The translations under genes and the position numbers were made by a program. From Tersicoccus solisilvae (lineage in GTDB: Bacteria > Actinomycetota > Actinomycetes > Actinomycetales > Micrococcaceae), in the NCBI RefSeq assembly GCF_014643255.1, contig NZ_BMJI01000003.1:163128-227127 (forward strand): a stretch of 64,000 nucleotides of DNA. The letters run 5' to 3'. Shown here one piece after another: positions 48,503 through 58,123 of the stretch (the stretch's first letter is position 1; the number at the start of each line of letters is the position of its first letter). The notes under the pieces are model-generated. The model was not told the DNA's origin. It saw only the letters and a program-made list of their open reading frames with translations, and made no database searches.

Positions 48503-50664
48503 CGGCCGCGGCGCCACGAGCGGCCCTCCGAACGGCGGGTCCTCCGGGTCGGCGACGTACCGCCGACCCGCCGGGGAGGTCCAGTGCAACGAGTCCATTG
48601 CCCGGCGCCGGGCCGACTCCCTGAACCAGGCCGACGCCGGGGGCTCGGACGAACCCACCCCCGGCAGTGCCGCTGCCGTCGGTGCCCGATTTGACGCTGC
48701 TCGCGGCTGTGCGGACCTCGCTCCTGTCGTCACCGGCGTCGACGCGTCCGCACCGTTCGTCACGGCCCGCGGCGTCACCTCCACCGTCCACGCCGAGTGG
48801 TGCTTGAGGACGTGGTGCTTCCGGCACAGGTACGCGAGGTTGCCGGCCTCGGTCGCACGTCGCACCGCGCCACCGCGCGCCGGCAGCCGGGGAACCGGCA
48901 GGTGACGTCCCGGAGGGCGAGCGCGCGCCGCAGTGGAGAGGGGATCCGGTACTGCGTGCCGTCGGTCACGGCGACCGGGATGACCGCGGGGAGGGCTGTG
49001 CCCGGCAGTCCGCCGGAACCCGGTGGGGCTGCCGGGTCCGGGGATGCCCCGGGGCGCGGCCGCCTCACCGGCGGCGAGCCGGGTGGTGAGGTCGCCGAGG
49101 GCGGCGGCTCGCCCGGCGGGGATCCGTCGTGCGTGATGACCCACGTGAAGGAGGTGGCGAGGCCGGCGAGGCGACGGGCGTCCTCGGCGGCGATCGGCCC
49201 GAACGCCCCGAGCACTCCGTGACCCTCGGCACCGAGCAGGGTCGCCGCGGGGACCGTGAGCACCAGCTGCGGGGCCGGGACGTCGTCGAGAACGGACCCG
49301 GCCGGTGCCGGTGCACCCGGTGGGGCTCCTCGTCGGGGTCGGATGCCGCTGCCCGCGGTCGCCGCGCTCGCCGGAACGAGGTCCGCGCCCCCTTCGGAGG
49401 CCGTCACGCCGTCGCCGCCCCCATCGGGCGACGGGAGGGAACCGACTCGCTCCTTCCCCGGCGCTGAGGCCGCTCCCGAGGAGCCGGCGATCAGCGCGAG
49501 CCAGCCGTCCTCGGCGATGAGGCCGCCGAGCAGGTCCGCCAGCACATCCGCGCGCAGCTGCGTCACGGTCCGAGCTGGCCGGTCCTGAACCGGATCCGAG
49601 ACCCGTCCGCCGCCGAAGCTGTCCCCGGGTCGGCTGCCGGCACCGGGTCCGGTGTCCGGCCCGTTGCCGCCGTCCTCCGACAGCGCCCGGGCGAGGGCCG
49701 AGAGACGCCCGTCGATCCGGTACGCCACGGCCGCGGGCAGGAGGGCGCTGAGCCTGGCCATCCCGTCCCGGTCCGGGGTGACCCGCACGAAGCGCTCGGC
49801 CCGCGCGGCCTCGTGTCGTTCGTGGAAGGACCGCGGGTGACACCGCTCCCGCAGCCGGTGCGCTCGCGTCGCCAGGGTGGTGCTCGGCGCGCCACGACGG
49901 GCCAGGTCGAGCAGCCCGCGTTCGATCGCCCCGATGGCGCCGAGCAGCCGCTCCTGCATCTCCGGGTCGGACGCCCCGGGCCGCTCGGCCGCGTACTCAC
50001 CGGCCTCGAACGCGATCGTGGCGGCGGCCGCGCCGGTGATGGTTCCGTCGCGCAGAGCCGCGTCCGTTGCCGGCAGGCGATCGGCCAGCAGCTCGGCCCG
50101 CACGAGCAGCCCGTGGGCCGCCTTCTCACTCACGCGCAGCGCTCCCGCGATCTCGGCGATCCCGCCGCGCTCCCCCAGCGCGATCCGCTCCGCCCGGGAC
50201 AACCCCGACCCTCGTCCGGTCGGACGTGCGCCGATCGCATCGTCGATCGGGTGCGCGTCGACCCACCTCGCCTGCTCGACCTCCGAGGCCCGCATCGTCT
50301 CGAGCACCAGCCGGTTACGGATCCACGTCACCACGGAGTCGAGACGCCGCACCGTCTCGAGTGCGCCCACGGCCTCGGCGAGGCCGAGGGGGACGTCATC
50401 ACCGGGGTCCACAGCTCCCAGGACGGCGGCCAGCTCGTCGACCGGCCGGAAGGGGAGCGCCGTCGCGCCCGCGCCGGCGTGGTCGCCGGCGTGGCCACCG
50501 GGACCGCCGTCAGCAGCTGCGGTGCCGGTGGGCCGGTCCGCGACGTGGTGCCGTCGATCGTCGGCCGGGTTCGCGAGCAGGAGGTCCAGGGCATCCGGGA
50601 GACCGGGGATGGTCGCCGTCGTCGGCGTCCCTCCCGGTGCTCGCGTCCCCGTGGAACCCTTCAT
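48503..50664 (-). pseudogene. DUF222/HNH endonuclease with deleted HNH core
   Basis: The first frame from ATG 50664 encodes a long DUF222 region (about residues 60-330) and reaches the zinc-ribbon-like HNH start TCRFPGCRRAVARCD. There the reading frame breaks. The expected LDH...P...GG segment, which contains the first catalytic His, is missing, and NLAYLCRKHHVLKHH continues in another frame from about 48855. The loss is not a multiple of three. The second frame carries the usual ending DSLHWTSPAGRRYV but no stop before the globin gene. Intact members are common in actinobacterial genomes, with unproven biological role. Confidence 0.75.
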
Positions 50665-50732
50665 GGATCAAGTCCACCAGGTACCACCGACAGAACTGCT
50701 CCGGCCAGGGAACGCCCGCCCGGCGATCAGCG

Positions 50733-51455
50733 TCAGTGCTTGACCAGAACGTGCCCGCGGGCGGTGCTCAGGCGCAGCCACCGGCCCTGAGCGAGGACCA
50801 CCGCGTCGGCGTCGTCCGAGGTGGCCGCGTCAGCGGAACGCGGGGCGACCGGCAGGAAGCCCAGCAGCTCGGCGGCGTACGCCGCGGCCACCGGGACCCG
50901 GTCGGCGACCGCGTCGAACGAGCCGGCGGCCGACGAGTCCAGCAGCGACCGGGCCAGCACCGCCCGGCGGACGGTGTGCAGCACGGCGCTGCCCGCGTCC
51001 TGCGGCAGCGCGTCGCGGACCAGCTCGATGCCGTGCCGGGCCGCGCCCCGCAGGGCGGCGGTCGAGACCGCACCCAGCCGTTCCCAGCCCCGCCGCGGTG
51101 CCGCGATCCCCGCCCACGGCTCGGTCAGCGTCGTCGGCGGGACGGGCAGCCGCCGCCGGGCGGCGTCGTCGGCGTTCTCCGCCGTGCGGGCCAGCCGGTC
51201 CGCCACGGCGCCGAGCGGCACGGTCACGTCGAGCCCGTCGGCGGCGTCGTCCGCCAGCGCCATCGTGCGCAACCCGAGCACGGTGGGCCCGGACTCGCCG
51301 AATCCGGGTGGGCGCAGCACGCACACGGTCGCCGCGAGCACCGAGCCCGTGACGGCCAGCCGGATGCCCCCGTCGTCCACCTGCCGGGCGCGGGCGACGA
51401 AGGTGTGCAGGTCCGCGGCCGTCCGCGGATCGGCGAACGTCAGCGTCAGGCTCAC
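50733..51455 (-). CDS. Conserved hypothetical protein next to thioesterase
   Basis: This 240-residue protein starts MSLTLTFADPRTAADLHTFV. It has an Ala-rich helical middle with PVPPTTLTEPWAGIAAPRRGW and ends in the strand-like AVVLAQGRWLRLSTARGHVLVKH. I recognise no functional motif. It is encoded 7 bp after the thioesterase gene on the same strand, so both are probably one transcript. No signal peptide or membrane helix is evident. Confidence 0.7.
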   Translation of the reverse strand: MSLTLTFADPRTAADLHTFVARARQVDDGGIRLAVTGSVLAATVCVLRPPGFGESGPTVLGLRTMALADDAADGLDVTVPLGAVADRLARTAENADDAARRRLPVPPTTLTEPWAGIAAPRRGWERLGAVSTAALRGAARHGIELVRDALPQDAGSAVLHTVRRAVLARSLLDSSAAGSFDAVADRVPVAAAYAAELLGFLPVAPRSADAATSDDADAVVLAQGRWLRLSTARGHVLVKH

Positions 51456-51462
51456 GACGCGG

Positions 51463-51939
51463 TCACCGACGCCGCCGGAACGGCACCGGCTCCCCGTGCC
51501 AGTGCTCCAGGGCGGCCCGCTGCTCCGGGTCCAGGCGCACCGGCGCGCCGCTGGACCGGTCGACGAGCACCATCGTCGTCTCCCCCAGCGCGTAGACCGT
51601 CGACTCGTCCCGCTCGGCCACCAGGTAGCCGAAGTCGTAGCTGGACCCCCCGAGGCCCGTCACCCAGATCTTCACGAACACCGGCCGGTTGCGGTAGGTC
51701 AGCGGCTGCTGGTACTCGATCTCCTGCCGGCCGACCAGGGTGAAGCGCTCGGGCCCCACCAGGTCGTCGAACGTCTGCCCGGCACGGTCCGCGGGAAGTG
51801 CCACCTCGTTCAGGGGGGTGTGCGCCAGCTGCACGCGCGCGTTCTCGAAGTACTGCAGATAGACGACTTTGTTGACGTGGCCGTACGCGTCCATGTCGCC
51901 GAACCGCACCTGCACGGGCATGTAGAGGGAATCGGGCAT
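51463..51939 (-). CDS. Acyl-CoA thioesterase, 4-hydroxybenzoyl-CoA thioesterase (hotdog) family
   Basis: This 158-residue single-hotdog thioesterase shows YMPVQVRFGDMDAYGHVNKV then VYLQYFENARV, with the catalytic Asp in GDMDAYGHVN. Strands IEYQQPLTYRNRPVFVKIWV and GETTMVLVDR complete the fold. Members hydrolyse acyl- or aroyl-CoA esters. It is divergent from tesB-like thioesterase II across about 110 bp, so two unrelated thioesterase types lie side by side. ATG 51939 was selected because the family signature begins there. Confidence 0.9.
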   Translation of the reverse strand: MPDSLYMPVQVRFGDMDAYGHVNKVVYLQYFENARVQLAHTPLNEVALPADRAGQTFDDLVGPERFTLVGRQEIEYQQPLTYRNRPVFVKIWVTGLGGSSYDFGYLVAERDESTVYALGETTMVLVDRSSGAPVRLDPEQRAALEHWHGEPVPFRRRR

Positions 51940-52049
51940 GCGTCCATCCTCGCAGAGCGGCGGGGGTGCCGGCGCCGGACCCCCTATCATGTACCTGGGA
52001 CCGCGCGTCCCGCACACTCGCCCGTACCGCCGCTGATGAGGAGGGGCCG

Positions 52050-52946
52050 ATGGCCGCACTGGACTCGCCGGAAACCCGCACCAGGAACCTGTTGCACGTG
52101 CTCGATGTCGACGACCTGGACGGCGCCCGCACCACGGAGGACGTCTTCGTCGGCGTCTCCGAGCGGCAGCCCCGCGGCCGGGTGTTCGGTGGCCAGGTGC
52201 TCGCCCAGTCCATCATCGCGGCGATGCGCACGGTCGAGGACACCCGGCCGATCCACTCGCTGCACGGCTACTTCCTCCGACCCGGGGACTCCGAGAAGCC
52301 GATCACCTACGGCATCGAACGGCTGCGGGACGGGCGCTCCTTCTCGGCCCGGCGCGCCCACGCCTACCAGAACGGCGCCCCGATCCTGTCGATGATCGCC
52401 TCCTTCCAGACCGAGGACGCGGGCCTGGACCACCAGGAGGAGATGCCCGACGTCCCCGCACCCGAGACCCTGCCGTCCACGGCGGACCTGCTCGCGGGTC
52501 TGGACCATCCGATGGCCCGCAAGTGGTCCGACGACCGGCCGTTCGACATCCGGCACCTCGACGGCGGCGTGTACCTGCGGCCCGACCCCGAGCGGCCGGC
52601 CTCGCAGGCCGTGTGGATGCGCACCCACGGGCCGATGCCGGACGACGAGAACCTGCACCGCGCGGCGCTGGCCTACGCCACCGACTTCACCATCCTCGAG
52701 TCGATCCTGCGCCGGCACGGGCTGGCCTGGGCGACGCCGGGCGTGAGCTTCGCCTCCCTGGACCACGCCATGTGGTGGCACCGTCCCGTGCGGGTCGACG
52801 AGTGGCTGCTGTACGTGCAGAACTCCCCGTCCGCCTCGGGGGCCCGGGGACTGGGGATCGGCCGGATCTTCACGCGCGACGGAGCGCTCGTCGCCACGGT
52901 CGCCCAGGAGGGCATGGTCCGGGTTCCCCCCGGCACCGGCGACTAA
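52050..52946 (+). CDS. tesB: Acyl-CoA thioesterase II
   Basis: This 298-residue double-hotdog TesB-type thioesterase hydrolyses medium- to long-chain acyl-CoA. Landmarks are RVFGGQVLAQSIIAAMRTV, SLHGYFLRPGD, RDGRSFSARRAHAYQNG, and a C-terminal hotdog with LASLDHAMWWHRPVRVDEWL (Asp in SLDH) and IFTRDGALVATVAQEGMVR. GAGGAGGGG precedes ATG 52050, and a TATCAT -10-like box lies at 51985. It ends 9 bp from the convergent SDR gene. Confidence 0.94.
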   Translation: MAALDSPETRTRNLLHVLDVDDLDGARTTEDVFVGVSERQPRGRVFGGQVLAQSIIAAMRTVEDTRPIHSLHGYFLRPGDSEKPITYGIERLRDGRSFSARRAHAYQNGAPILSMIASFQTEDAGLDHQEEMPDVPAPETLPSTADLLAGLDHPMARKWSDDRPFDIRHLDGGVYLRPDPERPASQAVWMRTHGPMPDDENLHRAALAYATDFTILESILRRHGLAWATPGVSFASLDHAMWWHRPVRVDEWLLYVQNSPSASGARGLGIGRIFTRDGALVATVAQEGMVRVPPGTGD

Positions 52947-52955
52947 GGGGCTCCC

Positions 52956-53738
52956 CTACAGGGAGATCGAGAACCCGCCGTCGGAGTGCAACAGCTGCCC
53001 GTTCACCCAGCCGCCGTCGGCGGAGAGCAGGAAGTCGACGAGGCGGGCGACGTCGTCCGGGGTCCCCAGCCGGCCCGTGGGCTGCTGCCGCGCGACCGCC
53101 GACCGGACCGCATCGTCCATCCAGCCGGTGTCCACCGGGCCGGGGTTGACGACGTTGGCGCTGATGCCCTGGGGACCGAGCTCCTTCGCCGCGGCGATGA
53201 CGATCCGGTCCAGCGCGCCCTTGCTCGCCCCGTAGGGCAGGTTGAACGCGACGTGATCGCTGGTCAGCGCGACGATCCGGCCACGGCCGGCGAGCGCTGA
53301 CGGGAACTGCGCCGCGAACGCACGGATCAACTGCCACGGCGCCCGCGCGTTGACGGCCAGGTGCCGGTCGAAGCTCTCGACCGTGGTGTCGGCGATCGCC
53401 GAGTCGACCGACTCGGCGTGGCTGAGCACGAGCGCGGCGATGTCCCCGTGCGCCGCGCGGGCCCGGTCGACGACGCGATCCGGGACGGCGGGATCGGCGA
53501 GGTCGGCCTCCAGCACGGTGACCCGGGCGCCGGCGGCGCGCAACTCGGCGGCGAGCGCGTCGACGTCACCGGGGACCGATCCCCAGGGCATCCGCTGCTC
53601 GTAGGCGGTCCAGACCGGCAGCACGAGATCCCAGCCGCCCGCGGCCAGGCGGCGGCAGATGGCCGCGCCGATGTTGGTGGACCGGCCGACGCCGGTGACG
53701 ACGGCGGTCAGCCGGCCGGTGCCCCGTGGTGCGTTCAT
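52956..53738 (-). CDS. Short-chain dehydrogenase/reductase
   Basis: This 260-residue NAD(P)-dependent oxidoreductase of the SDR family has the cofactor loop VVTGVGRSTNIG at the N-terminus (a divergent TGxxxGxG), NARAPW, and the catalytic Ser and YGASK in ALTSDHVAFNLPYGASK. A C-terminal PGPVDTGWM and GWVNGQLLHSDGGF resemble enoyl- or ketoacyl-reductase-like SDRs. The substrate is not determinable. ATG 53738 overlaps the upstream gene's stop by ATGA, so the two are coupled. Confidence 0.88.
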   Translation of the reverse strand: MNAPRGTGRLTAVVTGVGRSTNIGAAICRRLAAGGWDLVLPVWTAYEQRMPWGSVPGDVDALAAELRAAGARVTVLEADLADPAVPDRVVDRARAAHGDIAALVLSHAESVDSAIADTTVESFDRHLAVNARAPWQLIRAFAAQFPSALAGRGRIVALTSDHVAFNLPYGASKGALDRIVIAAAKELGPQGISANVVNPGPVDTGWMDDAVRSAVARQQPTGRLGTPDDVARLVDFLLSADGGWVNGQLLHSDGGFSISL

Positions 53739-54067
53739 CCGCCGAGACCAGCGGCCGCCGCGTCGTCCAACGTGTCCAGTTCCCGCAGGGCGACCCGGGC
53801 GCGTTCGATCCGGTCGCGTTCCGGCTCGTCCCACCAGATCGGTCCGCGCTCCCCGAGGCCGTGCTTGGCCAGGTCGACCCGCCGCCGGGCGGCGGCCACC
53901 GCGGCCTCGTCACCGGACTTCTTCGCCGTCCGCACGCCCGACCGGCCGCGCCCCAGGTGGGAGGTCAGGGCCGCGACCACGTCCTGCGGCAGGCACGGGT
54001 CGGTGCGGCGCCACCGGCGGCCGTCGACCACCAGCCACCGTTCGTCGTCCTGCGCGCTCCGCTCCAC
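53735..54067 (-). CDS. Conserved small hypothetical protein
   Basis: This 110-residue, charged, soluble protein has the core DERWLVVDGRRWRRTDPCLP followed by a helical Arg/Ala-rich segment VAAARRRVDLAKHGLGERG and WWDEPERDRIERAR. It resembles a widespread actinobacterial family of unknown function, sometimes named biopolymer transporter Tol without evidence. The GTG start at 54067 was chosen at the conserved core; the frame stays open upstream. The stop overlaps the SDR start by ATGA. Confidence 0.72.
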   Translation of the reverse strand: MERSAQDDERWLVVDGRRWRRTDPCLPQDVVAALTSHLGRGRSGVRTAKKSGDEAAVAAARRRVDLAKHGLGERGPIWWDEPERDRIERARVALRELDTLDDAAAAGLGG

Positions 54068-54235
54068 GTGCTGCCTCTCCGCTGCGTCCGTGCGTCGTTC
54101 CCGACACAGTCTGGCAGGTGAGGCGGCCTGACCTGCATCACGGGACCTGCTTCGTCTCGTGATCCAGGAGAGGACCGGCGGCTCGACCCGACCGCGGGCA
54201 GCTCGACGACGGTGCGGCTCGTCTACGGTGGGGGC

Positions 54236-54766
54236 ATGGGCGATCTCCCGCGAGCCGATCGGAGCCGGGCCTGGGTGTGGGTGGCGTGCGCGGCCGGTCT
54301 GCTGCACGCCGGCGCCAGCCTGTACTGGGCGCTCGGCGGGCGGATGCTGCTGGAGACCGTGGGTCAGTGGGCGGTCGGCCTGGCCGAGGATGCTCCGCTG
54401 GCGGCGGGTCTCGGGCTCGGGGTCGTGGCGGCGCTGAAGGCGATTGCCGCGGTGGTCCCGGTGGCGGTCGCCCGGGGCCGGGTCGGACCCGCCCGGTTCT
54501 GGCGGGCCGTCAGCTGGGTGGGCGCGGTGGTGCTGATCGTCTACGGCGCATTCAACACCGTGATCGCCCAGGCGGTGCTGGCGGGGCTGGTGCGTGCCGA
54601 CGGCGGGTACGACGAGGCGGCCATGATCGGCCACGCCTGGCTGTGGGATCCGCTGTTCCTGGTATGGGGGCTGGCGCTGGCAGCGCACCTGTGGCTCAGC
54701 CGCCGTCCGACCCGCCGCGGCGCCACGGCGACGCAGTACCCCACCGGCGGCGTCCCAAGCCCGTGA
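54236..54766 (+). CDS. DUF3995-like membrane protein
   Basis: This 176-residue protein has about four hydrophobic helices: VWVACAAGLLHAGASLYWAL, GLGLGVVAALKAIAAVVPVA, FWRAVSWVGAVVLIVYGAF and LWDPLFLVWGLALAAHLWLS. It resembles DUF3995 proteins by its HAGASLYWALGG opening and length. The function is unknown. The start ATG 54236 is preceded by GGTGGGG. It is divergent from the small hypothetical gene and convergent with ettA across a strong palindrome. Confidence 0.72.
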   Translation: MGDLPRADRSRAWVWVACAAGLLHAGASLYWALGGRMLLETVGQWAVGLAEDAPLAAGLGLGVVAALKAIAAVVPVAVARGRVGPARFWRAVSWVGAVVLIVYGAFNTVIAQAVLAGLVRADGGYDEAAMIGHAWLWDPLFLVWGLALAAHLWLSRRPTRRGATATQYPTGGVPSP

Positions 54767-54770
54767 CACG

Positions 54771-54812
54771 TGAGGCCCCGGTCGGCAGGAGTTCCTGCCG
54801 ACCGGGGCCTCA
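54771..54812. terminator. Bidirectional terminator hairpin
   Basis: A long inverted repeat, tgaggccccggtcggcagg, pairs with its exact complement across a 4-base loop (19-bp arms). It lies between the convergent DUF3995-like gene and ettA and is suited to end transcription from both sides. Confidence 0.8.
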
Positions 54813-54829
54813 CCGCCGTGCGGCGTGCC

Positions 54830-56512
<1,683 letters not shown>

Positions 56513-56627
56513 GGTTTCAAGGCTAGTCGGTGCGCCCGCTGTTGTTCCATTCGACGCCGTGCGGGCCGCGTCAGCTCGCCTCCACCAGGCGCACCCGCCG
56601 GACGCACCCGTCGGGCGGGCGCGCCGG

Positions 56628-57182
56628 TCAGAACGGCACGGCCTCCTTCTGCGCCGCCTCCTCGAAGACATCGGTCGCGACGGTCGCGTCGTCCCGGTCG
56701 TCGACCGGGGTCGAGGTCGCGGTCCCCACGAATGCCTCGGCGTCGTCGTCGGGTCCGCTGTCGGCGATCTCCCCGGTCGTGGTGTCGACACCGGCGGGCG
56801 CGTTGTCGCCGTTGCCGGTGGCGCCGGCGTTCCCGCCCCGGAAGTGCGTGGTGCCGAGCCGCAGGTTGTGGCCGATGCTGTCCGCTTCGATCTGCACGTT
56901 GGTCCCGGACTTGCCGTCCCGCTCCCACGGCCGCACCTTCAGGCGGCCGCTGACGATCACCGGCTGCCCCTTCGACAGGCTGCAGCCCGCGTTGCGGGCC
57001 AGGTTCCGGAAGCACACCACCGAGTACCAGTTGGTGGCGCCGTCCACCCACGCGCCGGTCTGCCGGTCCAGCCACCGCTCGGTGCTCGCGAGCCTGAAGC
57101 TCGTGATCGCGTCGCCCTTCGCGGTGGTACTGCCGGTCACGTCGGATCCGATGTTGCCCACCACGGTGATCGTCTCGCTCAT
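56628..57182 (-). CDS. ssb: Single-stranded DNA-binding protein
   Basis: This 184-residue SSB has an N-terminal OB fold (about 1-115) with MSETITVVGNIGSDV, SFRLASTERWLDRQTGAWVD, WYSVVCFRNLARNAG and KGQPVIVSGRLKVRPWERDG. A Gly/Asp-rich flexible linker follows, and the tip KEAVPF keeps the terminal Pro-Phe that recruits partner proteins, although it is less acidic than the usual DDDIPF. It lies 115 bp upstream of ettA on the same strand and away from rpsF/rpsR, so it may be an accessory SSB paralogue. Confidence 0.92.
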   Translation of the reverse strand: MSETITVVGNIGSDVTGSTTAKGDAITSFRLASTERWLDRQTGAWVDGATNWYSVVCFRNLARNAGCSLSKGQPVIVSGRLKVRPWERDGKSGTNVQIEADSIGHNLRLGTTHFRGGNAGATGNGDNAPAGVDTTTGEIADSGPDDDAEAFVGTATSTPVDDRDDATVATDVFEEAAQKEAVPF

Positions 57183-57420
57183 CTCTCATCCCGCCCTTCG
57201 CTCTGGCCCGGCGACCTGCCGGTGAATCCAGCGTGGTTCAGGTCGGCATCTCCGCGAGCGGTGGACCGCTCGTCTGTGGACGACCGCGCCGTCCGCAGCC
57301 GCTGGGGAGGGAGAACGACCGGGCCGTGGGGAGCCTGCCCGGCCCGGGTCGGTCCGGGCGGGCAGGAACGCGCCCGTTGCTACAGTGGAACCCGGTTGGA
57401 CGCGCGGCCGCGCCGCATCG

Positions 57421-57496
57421 GCCCCAGTAGCTCAGCGGATAGAGCAGGAGCCTTCTAATCTCTTGGTCGGGGGTTCGATTCCCTCCTGGGGCACCA
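57421..57496 (+). tRNA. tRNA-Arg (TCT anticodon)
   Basis: The acceptor stem is GCCCCAG with CTGGGGC, the D arm GCTCAGCGGATAGAGC, and the anticodon loop CTTCTAA with TCT. The T arm is GGGGGTTCGATTCCCTC. Discriminator A is followed by an encoded CCA, unlike the other tRNAs here. The innermost anticodon-stem pair (31-39) is a C-T mismatch. A TACAGT -10-like box lies at 57381. Confidence 0.93.
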
Positions 57497-57604
57497 GCCC
57501 GACGGGCGGGGACGCCCGGACATGCGGCGGACCACCTCGATGCGAGTCGTCGGGCCCGACGATCAGGCCATGAGCCAACGACAGGGCCGACCGCCGGGGT
57601 CGCG

Positions 57605-57883
57605 GTGAACGACCGGCCGGAACCCGCGCATCCCCAGACCGGACGACCGACCTCCATCCTCGACAGCCTGCCCATGCCGGGCGGTATCGTCGGCGCGTGG
57701 GTCAACGCCATCGTGTGCGGCTGCCTGACGCTCGGCGCGGCCTGGGCCGCGCTCGTCCCGCCTTACCCGGCGTCACGCGGCGACGTCGTCGCGGCCATCG
57801 GCGTCGCACTGATCGCGGCGGCACTGGACACGGTGTTCATCCGTCAGGTGATCCGCGAGACCCGCGCCCGGCGGAACCGATGA
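57605..57883 (+). CDS. Small two-helix membrane protein
   Basis: This 92-residue protein has hydrophobic helices GIVGAWVNAIVCGCLTLGAAW and VVAAIGVALIAAALDTVFI, and a positively charged C-terminus RETRARRNR. No known domain is recognised. A GTG start at 57605 follows a GGGGT region. Its stop overlaps the next gene's ATG by ATGA, so the two tiny membrane proteins are coupled and may act together. The context (tRNA-Arg upstream, mptB downstream and convergent) gives no function. Confidence 0.65.
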   Translation: MNDRPEPAHPQTGRPTSILDSLPMPGGIVGAWVNAIVCGCLTLGAAWAALVPPYPASRGDVVAAIGVALIAAALDTVFIRQVIRETRARRNR

Positions 57884-58104
57884 GCGCGCCGGTGTTCTTC
57901 GGCGTCGCGGGTGTGGTCCTGCTCGTGTGGGGACTCGTCGTCGCGCGATGGAACCACTGGGCGCACCGCCTCCAGGGCCGGACGCTCACCGGCCAGCAGT
58001 TCAGCCCGGGCTTCATCCGGCTCCTCGGCGTCGGCCTGGCGATCGGCGGCGCGCTGTTCGTCGTCCTCGCGGTCGCGGGTGCTTTCTCCGATCACCCGGC
58101 CTGA
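57880..58104 (+). CDS. Small two-helix membrane protein
   Basis: This 74-residue protein has helices FFGVAGVVLLVWGLVVARWN and FIRLLGVGLAIGGALFVVLA, joined by a hydrophilic HRLQGRTLTGQQFSPG loop. No family is recognised. Translation is coupled to the preceding gene by an ATGA overlap. It ends 19 bp before the convergent mptB stop. Confidence 0.62.
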   Translation: MSAPVFFGVAGVVLLVWGLVVARWNHWAHRLQGRTLTGQQFSPGFIRLLGVGLAIGGALFVVLAVAGAFSDHPA

Positions 58105-58123
58105 CCCGGCACCAATCCGGAGC

